From: Cristatella mucedo
Lineage: Eukaryota > Bryozoa > Phylactolaemata > Cristatellidae
DNA length: 60,000 bases
Direction: 5' to 3'
Assembly: GCA_009760855.2 (NCBI GenBank)
Contig: WPIO01000066.1
Coordinates: 954,501 to 1,014,500, forward strand
Below the pieces are notes generated by a model that had not been told where the DNA came from, searched no databases, and was given only the letters and a program-made list of their open reading frames with translations. This document shows positions 9,690 to 20,800 of this stretch, in pieces; within the stretch, counting starts at the first letter, position 1; the number at the start of each line of letters is the position of its first letter. Position numbers and translations under genes: made by a program.

Positions 9690-10980
9690 AGCTGTTCGGC
9701 GGCGGGCTAGAGCCCCTTTGTCCTGGAGCAGTGAGCCAGAGAGGAGCGTCAGTGCGGTTAGAGAGGAAGCGCTTAGGAGCAGGCCAGGAAGCTCTGAGAC
9801 GAGCGGCGGCGATTCGGCCTTTAGAATTGGTCCGATACTCGCGGAAGCTGCTGATAGATGTTGGCTGGCCTGTCAACCCCCGCCTTCCCTCTTTCCAAGA
9901 AAGAATCTTCTGGAACTCATTCGCCATTCAAGCTGGACGGAGGTACCCTGCCAGTGGCCTGGGGACGGTAGTAATTCCTTTCTGTAATGGGCCAAGGTGT
10001 CCGGGCCCAATACCACTAAGCTCTTGCCCATTGTTCCAGCTAGGTATTTAAGAGTCGAGCGACGCTCGCTCTTGGCCTCGTGTCTTTTTGTCTGTGGTCT
10101 TCTGTCTTTGGTCCGGCTCCGCCGTCGGACTCGTTTTCTCTGGAAGCGAGGGAGGAGGGCGGGCTGTTCGCCAGCGATTGACGGAACAAGACGAGACAGC
10201 TCTAGGAGGATTCGGTGGAACCCCACCGAACACGGTCGTATCGCGCCCGAGCTGGCATTTTGTGTGTTCTTTCGTGTTTTGTGTTTCTTTTGTGTCGTGT
10301 GTGTGCGCGCTAGCACGTGGTCTTGGCATAGGGATTTTGACGGCGCGAGCTAGGCGTAGTTGGCGTGTGTGGAGCTCTAGTTCACCGGGTAGGGTTTAGG
10401 CTCCGGGTCGCGCTTCAGTGTGGAGAAGTATTTCCTCCGCAGGAGTGCTTGAGTTGGCGTGTGTGGAGTATTCCGGTCGCACTGGTGGAAACCGAGTTCT
10501 AGTTCACCGGGTAGGGTTTAGACTCCGGTTCGCACTTCAGTGTGGAGAAGTACTCCCTCCGCTCGAGTGTTTAAGTTGGCGTGTTTGGGGTATTCCCTCG
10601 GCACAGGTGGGAACGGATTCCTAGTTCACCGGTTAGGGTTTAGGGTCCGGGTCGCGCTTAGTGTAGAGGAGTATTCCCTCCGCAAGAGTGTTGAACGTGC
10701 GAGGAGTGTGGAGATAAAGCTGAACTAGACGCGCAGCGACTTTGTGCGCTTGCGAATAAAGTTCAGTAAAATCCCCAATTTGTGTGTCTTGCTTCCAATT
10801 CACGCCGCGGACTCACGACCCCCTTTAGTAACGGTAAGCAGGTCAGCGCCAGAAACGCTCGTTTCGTGGCGGCCAGCTTATTGCGCGTAGGCGCGCACCG
10901 AACGGCATGAGGCGATAGGCTACGCCGCTAGGTAAGCGGCAGGTCAAGCTTACCCCGCCGAGCCTTCGGCGTTACAGAAC
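9690..10980 (+). mobile_element. GC-rich LTR-like block with internal 122-bp repeats (uncertain)
   Basis: This 1.3-kb block is richer in G+C and CpG than its surroundings. It has a TATA-like TATTTAA at about 10045, three 122-bp repeats from 10377, a polyadenylation-type AATAAAGTT at about 10756 and a GT-rich stretch after it. That order (TATA, body, AATAAA, GT-rich) resembles the U3-R-U5 of an LTR. TGT at 9693 and ACA at 10974-10976 could be the ends, but the flanks show no 5-bp target duplication and no primer-binding site or gag-pol was found. A solo LTR, or a GC-rich promoter or transcript, remains possible. Confidence 0.3.
10377..10735 (+). repeat. 122-bp tandem repeat, nearly three units
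   Basis: Units start with CTAGTTCACCGGGTAGGGTT at 10377, 10499 and 10621. Each contains GTGGAGAAGTA-like and GAGTTGGCGTGTGTGGAGTA-like blocks. Units differ by scattered substitutions and the third is incomplete. Short ORFs here repeat the same peptide and are not convincing genes. Confidence 0.85.
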
Positions 10981-12009
10981 TCACGACTTTAGGAGCGAGG
11001 TCGTAAGAAGCAACCGCCACGGTAAGCCAGGTAGTGGATCTTCGAGTCAATTCGAAGCCCAATAGGCAGCCGGTCTCTTGCATGGAATTGTAAAGTGCCC
11101 GGATAGGTATATAGCTCTTTTAGGGGTATAACCAGACGGTAAAATGTCGTGAATATTATTGTTATCATAAACATCAATAGATTAGTCAGACTATCTGTCG
11201 ACAACTGCAGTTTTTCAGGCTATTATTGGCTCTTGCTGGGATTAACGAATTAAGGAAATTTTTAGTAATCTACAGGATTTGAAAAAAGTTTGCTGATGGA
11301 ATCTTTTTTAAGTATGAAGCGATCTTGGTAATGCTTCTCTGCTTAAAATATACAGACTTGAGAGTGCTTGAATGTGCTCATCGATAGCAATCCTTTTAGA
11401 AAAACATGCCGAAAATTCTGTTAGGGCGTCACTCAAGTGGTAATACAAGATGTGTACTTTTTCAATGTTACATTAACTTAAGATGTATGCCAAAAATTCA
11501 ACATTATTTCACAATAGCTAATTCTCATATTATATTAAAAATCTTTTTTTTCTTCAATTTACTTAGAATGTGAAAGTCCTTGATATTTATCAATAGCTCC
11601 AGAAGTATGACGGTGTGAAACCGTTCATGAAAAGATTTATGGCTAGGCGCCTCATTTTACGGTAGAGCCGCTCATGAGACCAAAAGGGAATGAAAGTGCA
11701 TGGGGTGTAATACTACTTATTCACGAATGGTGTAGGGAATTTAGAGAATTGCTTGTATCCTATTGAATCAAGTGAGGTCGGAATAAAACGCATATACTAA
11801 AGAAATTTAAAGCGTGGCAAAAACCCCGAAAATGGTATACCTCTATATTTCACACCTGAAATGCTAACCACCAAAAAAGTGTTTGTGAAAATTACTAACA
11901 CGATACAATTTGAACAGATTCATAACAAAAATCTCTACTAAGCAATTTTTATAGTTTGTAAACAAACTGCCTAAATTGGTTCGTGATAATATTAATATAG
12001 GCCCATCTC

Positions 12010-12042
<33 letters not shown>
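10981..12042. other. AT-rich stretch of receptor intron
   Basis: No gene or known repeat was recognised. An (AT)n microsatellite occupies 12013-12042, directly against the tail of the LINE-A copy that follows. Confidence 0.4.
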
Positions 12043-12045
<3 letters not shown>

Positions 12046-12600
12046 AAGGGAAACTCAGAGAACTTAATCTCTCACAAGGTTCTTGTAATTTGCTTTAAAT
12101 GACACATGATCAAATGGTTACTGGTAACATGCACAATGTCAGAAAGCATAACATTGTTGGAAGTGACATCCATATTGTTAAAATGTTTTTACGGTTAGTG
12201 GCAGTATGCAGAGAGTCAGCACGCATTAGCACGAAAGGTCGAACAACGAGGACCCGCTAAATGCTGTGATAAACGGTTCCGCTTTTTGCTTTTTTAAAGT
12301 TTCCTCAAGTTTGGGGATGTCGTGACGTCCGTCGGGAGTGAGTTCTAGGCTTTGGGAGCATACGAAATAGAAGTGTGGTCTTCCAAGGATTTGATGATCG
12401 GGCATAGTGTAGCTAAACGCTTTGATTCAAAAAGCATGTGGTACGATGCCTATCATGGTGGAGGATTATCTGATAGGTAGGCTGGAGCTTAATAATAAAG
12501 AAACCTCAAAGTGAGTGAAAGAAACTCGAAGTGCTGTGTTTGACTGGGAGGAAGTGCAGGTCGGCAGGAAGTGGTGTGATGTGGCAACTGCGACGCTCTC
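12043..12600 (-). mobile_element. LINE-A reverse copy, 5'-truncated
   Basis: On the + strand it opens with a decayed hairpin (CTCAGAGAACTTAATCTCTC), then the 3' UTR blocks and the reverse of the FGDR..APKAWNSLP coding block. The match is disturbed near 12484-12530. It ends at GTGGCAACTGCGACGCTCTC, where a SINE-2 begins. Confidence 0.7.
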
Positions 12601-12601
12601 T

Positions 12602-12738
12602 AACCGATTTAACAGCCTCTTTTGTATACCGACAGAAGAACCTTTACTGCTATCACCATCACTTTCAGAGGCAATACAGGATAGCCCACTGCAGGATTCG
12701 AGCCCACGACCTCGGTCTCGAGGTCGCGGAAAGCAACT
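12602..12738 (-). mobile_element. SINE-2 reverse copy next to or inside LINE-A
   Basis: The + strand reads GATTTAACAGCCTCTTTTGT, then CTATCACCATCACTTTCAG, CAGGATTCGAGCCCACGACC and TCGGTCTCGAGGTCGCGG. This is the reverse of the SINE-2 tail, body, box B and the region before it. Confidence 0.75.
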
Positions 12739-12848
12739 ACCTTTCATAGTGTTCCATTACAGTTCGAGATCAGTACAATTTGAGGTGAAATTGGAATTGG
12801 TATTTGGGGGCTATAGACTGCTGCCACTATCGGTAGCCTATTGTTGAG

Positions 12849-12918
12849 TGGAAGCGCCTAGAGAGAGATTAAGTTCTCTGAGGGCGCTTTATCAAGTGAA
12901 TTATTATTATTAATTATT
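12849..12918 (+). mobile_element. Tail-only LINE-A unit
   Basis: The unit is GAAGCGCCTAGAGAGAGATT, TTCTCTGAGGGCGCTTTATC, AAGTGAATTATTATTATT. No LINE coding sequence precedes it. Confidence 0.75.
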
Positions 12919-13368
12919 ACTAATCAAAACAATAACTTCAAATGACTGCTTCGAGAGGACTGCAAGCGGCTTGAAATTGAAGAATGAGCTTGTAATAAAT
13001 GCGACCCCTTATCCAGTTTTTATTGATCTAGGGGTCTGAAGGAATCAAAAGCCTTGTGGGATTGCTAATGGTCGGGCAAATTTGCCGATTCATCCAAGTT
13101 TTGGTCAAGGAAAGCAGGTCGAGGCCTTATTCAGAAACAATGTCGCCTATTGGGGTTTATTACACATTGAGCGAGGATTCCAATAAAAGACTTCAGTCAG
13201 GCCACCAAAGTCATCGCAGGCCTGATGACTACTAAGTTAGAGAGATTTACAGTAGCGCTTGAGTGAAAATTCGCGCTGAGCTGTTCGAGATGTTGCTAAG
13301 AACATCAAACGAGCAGGCACTTGCAGCTCCGGCCAAAGGAGCTGTTTCAATCGCGTTTCCTTTTTCAG

Positions 13369-13443
13369 AAAATGTAAAGCGCCTAGAAAGAGATTGAATT
13401 CCCCGAGGGCGCTTTATCAAATGCATTATTATTAATATTATTT
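13369..13443 (+). mobile_element. Tail-only LINE-A unit
   Basis: The unit starts AGAAAATGTAAAGCGCCTAG and carries the second arm CCCGAGGGCGCTTTATCAAA, then ATGCATTATTATTAATATT. No other LINE-A sequence adjoins it. Confidence 0.7.
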
Positions 13444-13955
13444 CTCAACTCTCGGCCCTCACGTCAGCGTCAGGCCTCTTTTCTTTCGTTAATGTATAAT
13501 TCACGGGTCCTTAGCAACAGCAACAATATCCGGAAGTGCAATCGAACGAAGAGAATCGAAATGATAAATATATCTTCATGTTGCAAATCTACAAAGCTAA
13601 AAATACTAAGTGGAATTTACTACGAGATATGATGCTCACTTTGATTTCACGAGAATTACTTTAATCTCTTTGGATGTAACTATAGATAATCCTCGTTTTG
13701 GCGTAATGCAATATAAGGACGTTGCGTGCGCAATATATGCAGATTTTCTATAACAACTATGTGGGCCTGCTTTCAAATTTTGCATGGTCTAAGTTTGGAG
13801 AGTTTTCTTTTAGCTTTTGTAACTGCATATTCAACACTTCGTTTTCGATAACCTTGATGCACACGAGATGTCTTAGGATTATTCAAATCTTATTCAAAGC
13901 CAATTCATGCTACAGAATGTGTAAAAGCCTGCATTTGCGCATTTTTTATTTTTAC

Positions 13956-14234
13956 CTTGCCAGTTTATAAAATACTTGGCTGTTACAGTGTTTGAATAGT
14001 CGCCGTAACTGTACTGGCAACGGCAGGCTATCACTGGAGATCTGTCCTTAATGCTTACAAGTAGTGATGCATCAACCTTCATCCCTTTTTGGAGAAAATA
14101 AGTTCCGGAGGGACGGGAAATGAACCATTCGCAGTCTCTGTCCGAAAGCGGAGGATTGCTATCAAATACGTCGCAGCTTTGGGAGAGGAAAGTTTTCATG
14201 TCGACATGCTGATTCTTAGCATCGCTCGGTTTAT
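13956..14234 (-). CDS. IgSF receptor exon 7: sixth Ig-like domain
   Basis: The acceptor tract GCATTTGCTTTCCTTTGTTCAG gives a phase-1 start at 14234. The donor G|GTAAAA gives a phase-1 end at 13956. The 93-residue domain starts DKPSDAKNQHVDMKTF. It has a B-strand-like cysteine (SQSCDVF), a tryptophan (CEWFISR) and an F-strand-like cysteine (SPVIACRCQYSYGDYSN). The ORF runs on at both ends into intron, so its ATG at 14349 is not the start. Cys-Trp-Cys spacing and phase fit an Ig fold, though the match is weaker than for exons 4-6. Confidence 0.65.
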
Positions 14235-15285
14235 CTGAACAAAGGAAAGCAAATGCGTTCACGTGTTTGGAGACAACAAGCTTTCGAAGCTTGAATGGAA
14301 TGAATAAATTGCACGTCAAGAGATGTGTACCGAGCAGCTCAAAAGACATCCACTGAGGTGATCACAGTTCAGCCCACATATTTAAGTTACAGCCTTATTT
14401 AGCCAATATATGGACGATGTAATTCTGCGACCGTAAGGAGTTTGAAACCTTTATCCTAAGCATGTGTACATAATTTGAATTACTTAATGTGTAGGTATTG
14501 GTGTGTCGCTTACTGACAGAATTAATAAACACCAAAAGCACATCAAGGGCACGAAGTAGAGCATGAGTATTCTTTATAAATACAATAGCGATCGCATGCA
14601 AGTTCTTGAGGCAAAGGTAAAGATACATAAAAAAGAATTAAATGCTATTCTGGGCATATCAAAGAGTCACTGAAAGTAGTTAAACTGAAGCTGTGACTGG
14701 AGCTTTAGCACGGAGAGTTTTGTAAGGGAATTTGAACTATTAATGACCATCATTACAATGGCTATTAATTAGCTGTTGGTAAATTTGAGTAGAGTGGAGT
14801 TGATACCTTGGTAACTCGAATTTTGCAAACTTAGCTTATAGTTGCTGAAATATCTAGATCCACTTAAATCACATTTTTGTCAGATTTATTGAGTATGAGA
14901 ATCTTAGGGTTTATATTTAAACTCTGGTGTGATAGGTCTGAAAATTCACCAACAATACAGGTAAGTTTCTCCTAATGCATTGCTGACGTGTTCATTCGAG
15001 AAGAAGTTTCTTATACAGAAACAGTTTACTTACTGCACCTGCGATAGCCCATCGAGTTTATAACAGTTGAATTAGCACTAAATAAGTGGATTGAATATTG
15101 TCGCCAGTTTAAAGTAGCGTAATGCATTTTCGAAGTACATGCGAATTTATTTAAGAAGCAATTTTACTATGTTATAGCTTATATACACCGATTCCTTTAT
15201 AACGCCCACTTTGGGCTTTTTCGGTTTGTGGAGTTACCAACGGAGACACCATGCATTTAGTGGGCCACGATTCCTCTTTACTTAC
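14235..15285 (-). other. Receptor intron 6
   Basis: This AT-rich intron lies between the donor at 15285 and the acceptor before 14234. No LINE or SINE was recognised. A short ORF near 14400-14630 lacks splice support or domain resemblance. Confidence 0.5.
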
Positions 15286-15600
15286 AAAATACTGACAGCT
15301 TATGCGAAGTAGATGAGGTGGCATTCAAAACCGAATAACTTTCAGCTGTGCATGTCAGGATTTTATTATTTATTCCTCGAGTGACGCCGAGGACTAGCTG
15401 ACTGGTGGTGTTCTGCAGCAAAGTCATAACTCCATAGGAGGCTTCTCCGCGGATGACGTCGTGCGTCCAGGGAGCGCTATTCAAATGCCACTGAATCCAG
15501 GCTGGAGGTTTGCCGTTCGCAGCTAGGCACGTTAAGTCTAAGACAGCAGCCTCTCCTTCGAAAACTTCAGTCGTCCCACTGAGTAGCATTTCCGGAGATT
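15286..15600 (-). CDS. IgSF receptor exon 6: fifth Ig domain (I-set/C2-like)
   Basis: The acceptor TTTTACGTTTGTAG (AG at 15601-15602) and the strong donor T|GTAAGT (15280-15285) enclose 315 nt in phase 1-1. The 105 residues begin SPEMLLSGTTEVFEGE. They show the B-strand cysteine (VLDLTCLAANG), the C-strand tryptophan (PPAWIQWHL) and the F-strand cysteine (NKILTCTAES), so the canonical disulfide is present. The acidic D-x-Y motif before the last cysteine is replaced by GINNKILTC. NTTS and NATS are potential N-glycosylation sites. The preceding exon ends with A, so the junction codon is AAA. Confidence 0.8.
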
Positions 15601-15706
15601 CTACAAACGTAAAATCTAATCGTTATCTAAGCAGCATCTGGAAAAATACACGCTAAGCAATCGAATGCATTTTGCTTTAACAATTTTCCTCAAGCCTTAA
15701 TCATAC

Positions 15707-16060
15707 TTAACACTAAAATTTCAAAGCGAGATTGTGAGGGTTGAGCGTGGGCCGTCTCAACGTAGCAAGCGTATGTTCCGTCCCATGAAACGTGTGCTCG
15801 ACCCAGGTTGACCTTGAATATGGCCGCTCCATCGACGGAGGCAGCTGTGCATTCGGAGGTAATATTCCATTGAGATATGGTAGATTCCCACTTCACGCCT
15901 GCTAGCGTTGAGTTACAGCCCAAGAACTTGTCGTTCGAAGCTAGAATACCAATGGTCGGATAGAACCGAGCTGGTGTACAGCGGGCGCGGCACGTCACAA
16001 TGAGGTCTTGTCCATGGACAGCGACATAGCTAAGCGCCTGCCCTTCCGGTCGACAGTAAT
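15707..16060 (-). CDS. IgSF receptor exon 5: fourth Ig domain (V-like)
   Basis: The acceptor CCTTTTTTATACAG (AG at 16061-16062) and donor A|GTATGA enclose 354 nt, phase 1-1. The domain starts YCRPEGQALSYVAVHGQDL. It has the B-strand cysteine (LIVTCRARC), a tryptophan (GVKWESTISQWN) and a classical F-strand motif (SWDGTYACYVETAHA), then a G-strand (SRFEILVL). Extra cysteines (RARC, FLGC, SEC) suggest additional disulfides. NSTL and NITS are possible N-glycosylation sites. The frame is open above the GTG at 15998 up to the acceptor. Confidence 0.8.
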
Positions 16061-16508
16061 CTGTATAAAAAAGGTGGACATTAGTTGTAATTAGGTTACA
16101 GCCGGCGCGGAAGCGACACGTTCTGAAAAAACAATGCGGAGGTGATATTTTGAGTATAATGGCAAATTTGCTTACGAAGGAGAGAGTAAGACATATACTT
16201 TTGAGTAACTACGAGCAGCTGCCCGTGGACTCGCTTAGCTGAGTCATAGTAGCTCGGTCACGGAAGAAAACGCTGCGCCATCTTGCCGCTTGACAAAAAA
16301 GCGCCATCTTTGGAAGTGACACAAGTGCACCGTGTGGCGCGTGACAGGCTGTCTTGCTTCAATTAATAGTGATACAATAAGATATTTTGCAATATGAGGA
16401 GGCTAACGAAGATTAAATTTGGAAAGAAAAAAAAATTTGCTAATATGAGTAAAGATATAAATACACATAGCAGTTAGATTTACCAATGGGCTTGGCCAGC
16501 AATCTGAT

Positions 16509-16990
16509 AACAATAATAATAATAACAACAATAATAATAACAATGCACTTGATAAAGCGCCCTAAGAGAACTCAATCTCTTTCAAGGCGCTTTAAATTTG
16601 CTACAAAGGGAAAGGGAAATGCAATTGAAGGGTGAGTAATATTCTGTTTGATAAACAACATGAATAACATGGTTAGGGATGACATGCACAGAGTCAGCAT
16701 GCAAATGTGGTTAGTGGCAGCATGCACAGTGTCAGCACGCATAAGCACATGAAGGACGAATCACAGGGAACCACTAAATGCTGTCCTAATTAGGTGTGTT
16801 TTTAAGTTCCTTTTAATTGTGGTCAAGTCAGGGGATGTTCTGACGCAAGTCGGGAGGGAGTTCCAGGCTTTGGGAGCATACGAACTAAATGCACGGTCTC
16901 CAAAGGATTTGAGATTTGTACGAGGTATTGATAGACTGTTGGATTCCGAAAAGCCGGTCGTACGATGCTTGGCCTGGTGGGGGACATGAT
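16509..16990 (-). mobile_element. LINE-A reverse copy, 5'-truncated
   Basis: It opens with an ATAATAATAACA-type tail and the hairpin AAAGCGCCCTAAGAGAACTC...CAAGGCGCTTTAAAT. The 3' UTR blocks and the reverse C-terminal coding block follow, to GCTTGGCCTGGTGGGG. It lies in receptor intron 4 in the sense orientation of that gene. Confidence 0.85.
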
Positions 16991-17269
16991 AAAGATATAT
17001 TGACTAAAATTACCATAGGTCTTAATTTTCCGTGGCATTCAAATCAGAATTACGGCGGGTTGGAAAATGAGATCCTATTTGCACAATGAAAAATGGCAAA
17101 ACGTTATGCCTGGTTAATTCATCAAATCACTCTAATATCATGTAAGAGATTAAAATGAAGCTTTGCTTAAAAGCAAGGTTCTGCATAATACGATGGTATC
17201 TTCCTTATAATTTAATTTAATTATCTCCGTTTGTAATTATGAAAAGCCGCAAGAACTAAGTGAATGCTA

Positions 17270-17821
17270 AAAAAATGTTGTGTATCTCATTGCAATCGAA
17301 GTGTAAAGGCTTTCGGTGCACATGCTGCTGCCAACAAACTTTGCCAACAAACGCAAAAAGAAAGTGAAAAGTGAAAGCTAAGTCAGGATGGCAGTTAAAG
17401 GTAGGGATTGACCACGGTAGTTGCCCTCAAAACCGTTGGAAAGAATGTGCTGCAGTTAACAGCAAGAGAGCCGATGTAATCGAGTAAGGATTGTGGAAGT
17501 GGTTTCTAAAGTGTATAACTTGCAGAACAAACACATCTATAACCAACGGTCTTTCAGTATAGGGTTGGGGCAACTAATTCATCGTACGTTGAGAGCCCGT
17601 GGACATGAGGAAGCTGAAATTGATGAAGAAGTTCAGCTGAGCCTGAAGGAGTCGAGCCATGATTGGCCCTATGGGTAAACAGCACTGCTTCACTCTGTAT
17701 ACGTTGATCAACCAGCCGCCACCATATATCGAGCCATGCAGCCAGATTTATCAGCAGCTGCAGTGTCTTAGTGGCTGCTTTTTGTAACCCAGTCATGATA
17801 GAGTTTGCAATAATCACGCAT
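17270..17821 (-). mobile_element. Old diverged LINE-B copy
   Basis: The reverse-strand peptide (DIWWRLVDQRIQSEAV, then AELLHQFQLPHVHG) is a clear but worn relative of the LINE-B segment EWLPVEQRIQSKVLT...AELLHQFQPVRA. The 3' end near 17280 carries a decayed GTGTATCTC motif. The younger LINE-B copy begins directly to its right. Confidence 0.65.
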
Positions 17822-20800
17822 ATGTAACGTATCTCCGTCAGTAACTCCACAAAGTTAGTAAAGACCATGTGGGCGTTACGCAGGAGAGTTTTGTATAGCA
17901 CACTCACAGCCTAAGCGGCTTTCGGTACGCATTCGGTAGCCAACAGACTTCGTCTCACGCAACAAAGAGAAAGTGGGAAGCATAGCAGAGTTAGGAGAGC
18001 AGTTGAGGTAGTGAGTAGCATAGAAGTAGCAGTTCAGAACCGCTGAAAAAGATGTGCCATAGTCGGCAGTTGGAGAGTAGATGTCGTTGTGTAAGAATTG
18101 TGGAAGCGAGTTCCACAGTCTAGGACCTGCAGAGCTAAAGCTTCTGTCGCCAACTGTCTTTAAGCGGAGGAATGGGACAGCTAATTTATTGTCCACACAG
18201 GACCTGAGGGCGCGAACAGGCTGGAACTGATGCAGCAGTTCAGCTAGGTATGAAGGAGCCAAGCCGTGGCGGGCCTTGCGGGTCAGCGTAAGAACTTTGC
18301 TCTGTATCCTTTGCTCAACCGGCAACCATTCAAGCTCTTTCAGCAAAGGAGACACGTGCTCAAACCACTGGGACTTGAAGACCAGCCTTGCAGCCATATT
18401 CATAGTCCGCTGAAGTGGCATAAAAGCTAGCTTTGGTAGCCCAGCCAAAAGGGAATTACAATAATCAAGCCGAGACAGGACTAAAGAGCTAGTTAAATTT
18501 TTTACAAGCCACTGTGGGAGACAGCTTCTAATCTTGGATAGGGATCGGTTGTGATGGCTAGCTGTAGAGGCAGTCTTCTGAATGAAGCTTTTGAAATTGA
18601 GGCAGCTGTCGAAAACGACACCTAGATTACAAGCACGTGGTGAAGGTCGCACAATAGCATCACCTATTAGAACAGCAAAGCCTTTTACTCCAGCCACACG
18701 CTTAAGGTGTCCTATGAGAAGCAGTTCGGTTTTTTTGTCATTTAATTAAAGGAAGTTTTCCGACATCCAAGATCGAATATCGGCAAGGCAAGCATTCAGT
18801 TTCTCAGTTGCTGCAGCAGATTCCGATGGTTTAAATGACAAATACAACTGAGTATCGTCAGCATAGAAGTGATATCCTATTCCATGGGCCTTAATCACTT
18901 TTCCCAGAGGTTGCGTATAAATGGAGAACAGCAAGGGACCAAGTACAGACCCTTGAGGGACTCCACAGGTGACCCTTCTCATGTCTGAGACCTGGCCCCC
19001 ACACGACACGGATTGAACACGATCAGACAAGTATGATTTAAACCACGCCAGTGCTTCGTCTGCCAGACCGATTGTTGTTCTCAGTCGTTCAAGCAAAACT
19101 TCGTGATCAATGGTGTCGAAGGCGGCAGACAGATCTAGTAGAGCTAAGGCAGTGACATTCCCGTCGTCGTTGCCACGTAGAATGTCATTGTTAACACGGA
19201 GGAGAGCAGTTTCGGTAGAGTGCTGCCTCTTGAAACCTGATTGAAATGTTTCTGACATTCCATTATTTTCAATATGTTCAACTAGCTGCTTAGCAAATTT
19301 TTTTTCAAGAATCTTTGATAAGAATGGAAGAAGGGAAACTGGACGATAGTGTGCTAGGACCTCTGTGTCTAATCCAGGCTTTTTAAGAATAGGTCTAACG
19401 ATTGCCGATTTGAAGGACTTGGGGACGATCCCTTTTCCCAAAGAAGCATTAAAAATCTTGGTTATGGCAGGGCTAAGTTGGTCTGCAAGTGAAGACCACA
19501 GAGATGAAGGTATAGGGTCTTCAGGAGACGAGCCCTTTTTGCTAGACCTTATTAAGGCAGCCACATCACAGGCAGAAACATCAGAGAATCTTTTAAGAAA
19601 GGTCACAGGTTGAGGAACGGCGATTGCTTTGGTTTTGAAGAAGCTTTAGCTCTGCAGGTCCTAGACTGTGGAACTCGCTTCCACAATTCTTACACAACGA
19701 CATCTACTCTCCAACTGCCGACTATGGCACATCTTTTTCAGCGGTCCTGAACTGCTACTTCTATGATACTCACTACCTCAACTGCTCTCCTAACTCTGCT
19801 ATGCTTCTCACTTTCTCTTTGTTGCGTGAGACAAAGTCTGTTGGCTACCGAATGCGTACCGAAAGCCGCTTAGGCTGTGAGTGCGCTATACAAAACTCTC
19901 CTGCGTAACGCCCACATGGTCTTTATGACTTTGTGGAGTTACTGACGGAGATAAATTGCATTACATTTGGTCGGAGGGGGCTTAATGGAGGCACGAATGT
20001 GCACAATTTCTTCAGTAAAGAAGGCTGAAAACTTGTCGGCTGAGCCCTTAATATCTGGGGAGTCAGACTTGACAGCATTGGCCAGTAAATGGTTTACTGT
20101 CTTATAAATCTGTTAAGTGTCCGACTTTCAGGAATTCAGTTTTCTAATGAAAAAAGAAGCCTTGGCTTTTTTAAGCTTTCGTGTGTAAGCACGAAGGAAG
20201 TCTTTAAAATTGACTAGGTCTGCCTCAGACCCCGATTTCTTGAAACGACGTTCCAGCCTGCGCTTAACACGGCGCATCTTAAGGAGTTTTTTTGTAAATT
20301 GAAAGCAATCTCGACGACTTTGAACACGGATAGAGCGAACGGGAGCATGCTTGTCAAGAGCACTCCTGAGTGTCATGTTCATCGCATCAGTGAGGGTATC
20401 GAGGCTGCCGGTCGATCTGAGAGGGTCAGTGGGCACACCACAAAGTCAGTGGGGAGGACATCCTTAGTGATCACGAGATCTAGAATGTGGCCACCGACGT
20501 GGGTGCTATGATTAACGTATTGGGCCAAACCAAGATTCTCCAGACAGTCAAGAAATGAGCGGACCTGGCTGTTGGTAGGGTTGTCAACGTGAATATTGAA
20601 GTCTCCTACAATCAGTAGCGGCCTGTCACACACAAATATTTTAGCGAGGAACTCTGAAAACTTCTCTATAAACAAGTTTAGACAGCCAGAAGGAGGCCGG
20701 TATATCACCACAGTGAGAGGCATTGTCTTTGATGAAGACCTGATAGCAACCGATTCAAACGATGACCCATGCGAGAAACTGCACATTTTATAGCCAAACG

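Noticed and set aside
9693-10976. Complete solo LTR with TGT...ACA ends
   Set aside because: The flanking five bases do not match (AGAGC and GAACT) and no second copy is present, so ends are not proven.
13894-14349. Single 151-codon reverse ORF starting with ATG at 14349
   Set aside because: The ATG lies in intron. A better phase-1 acceptor at 14235-14236 and a donor at 13955 define a 279-nt exon that fits its neighbours.
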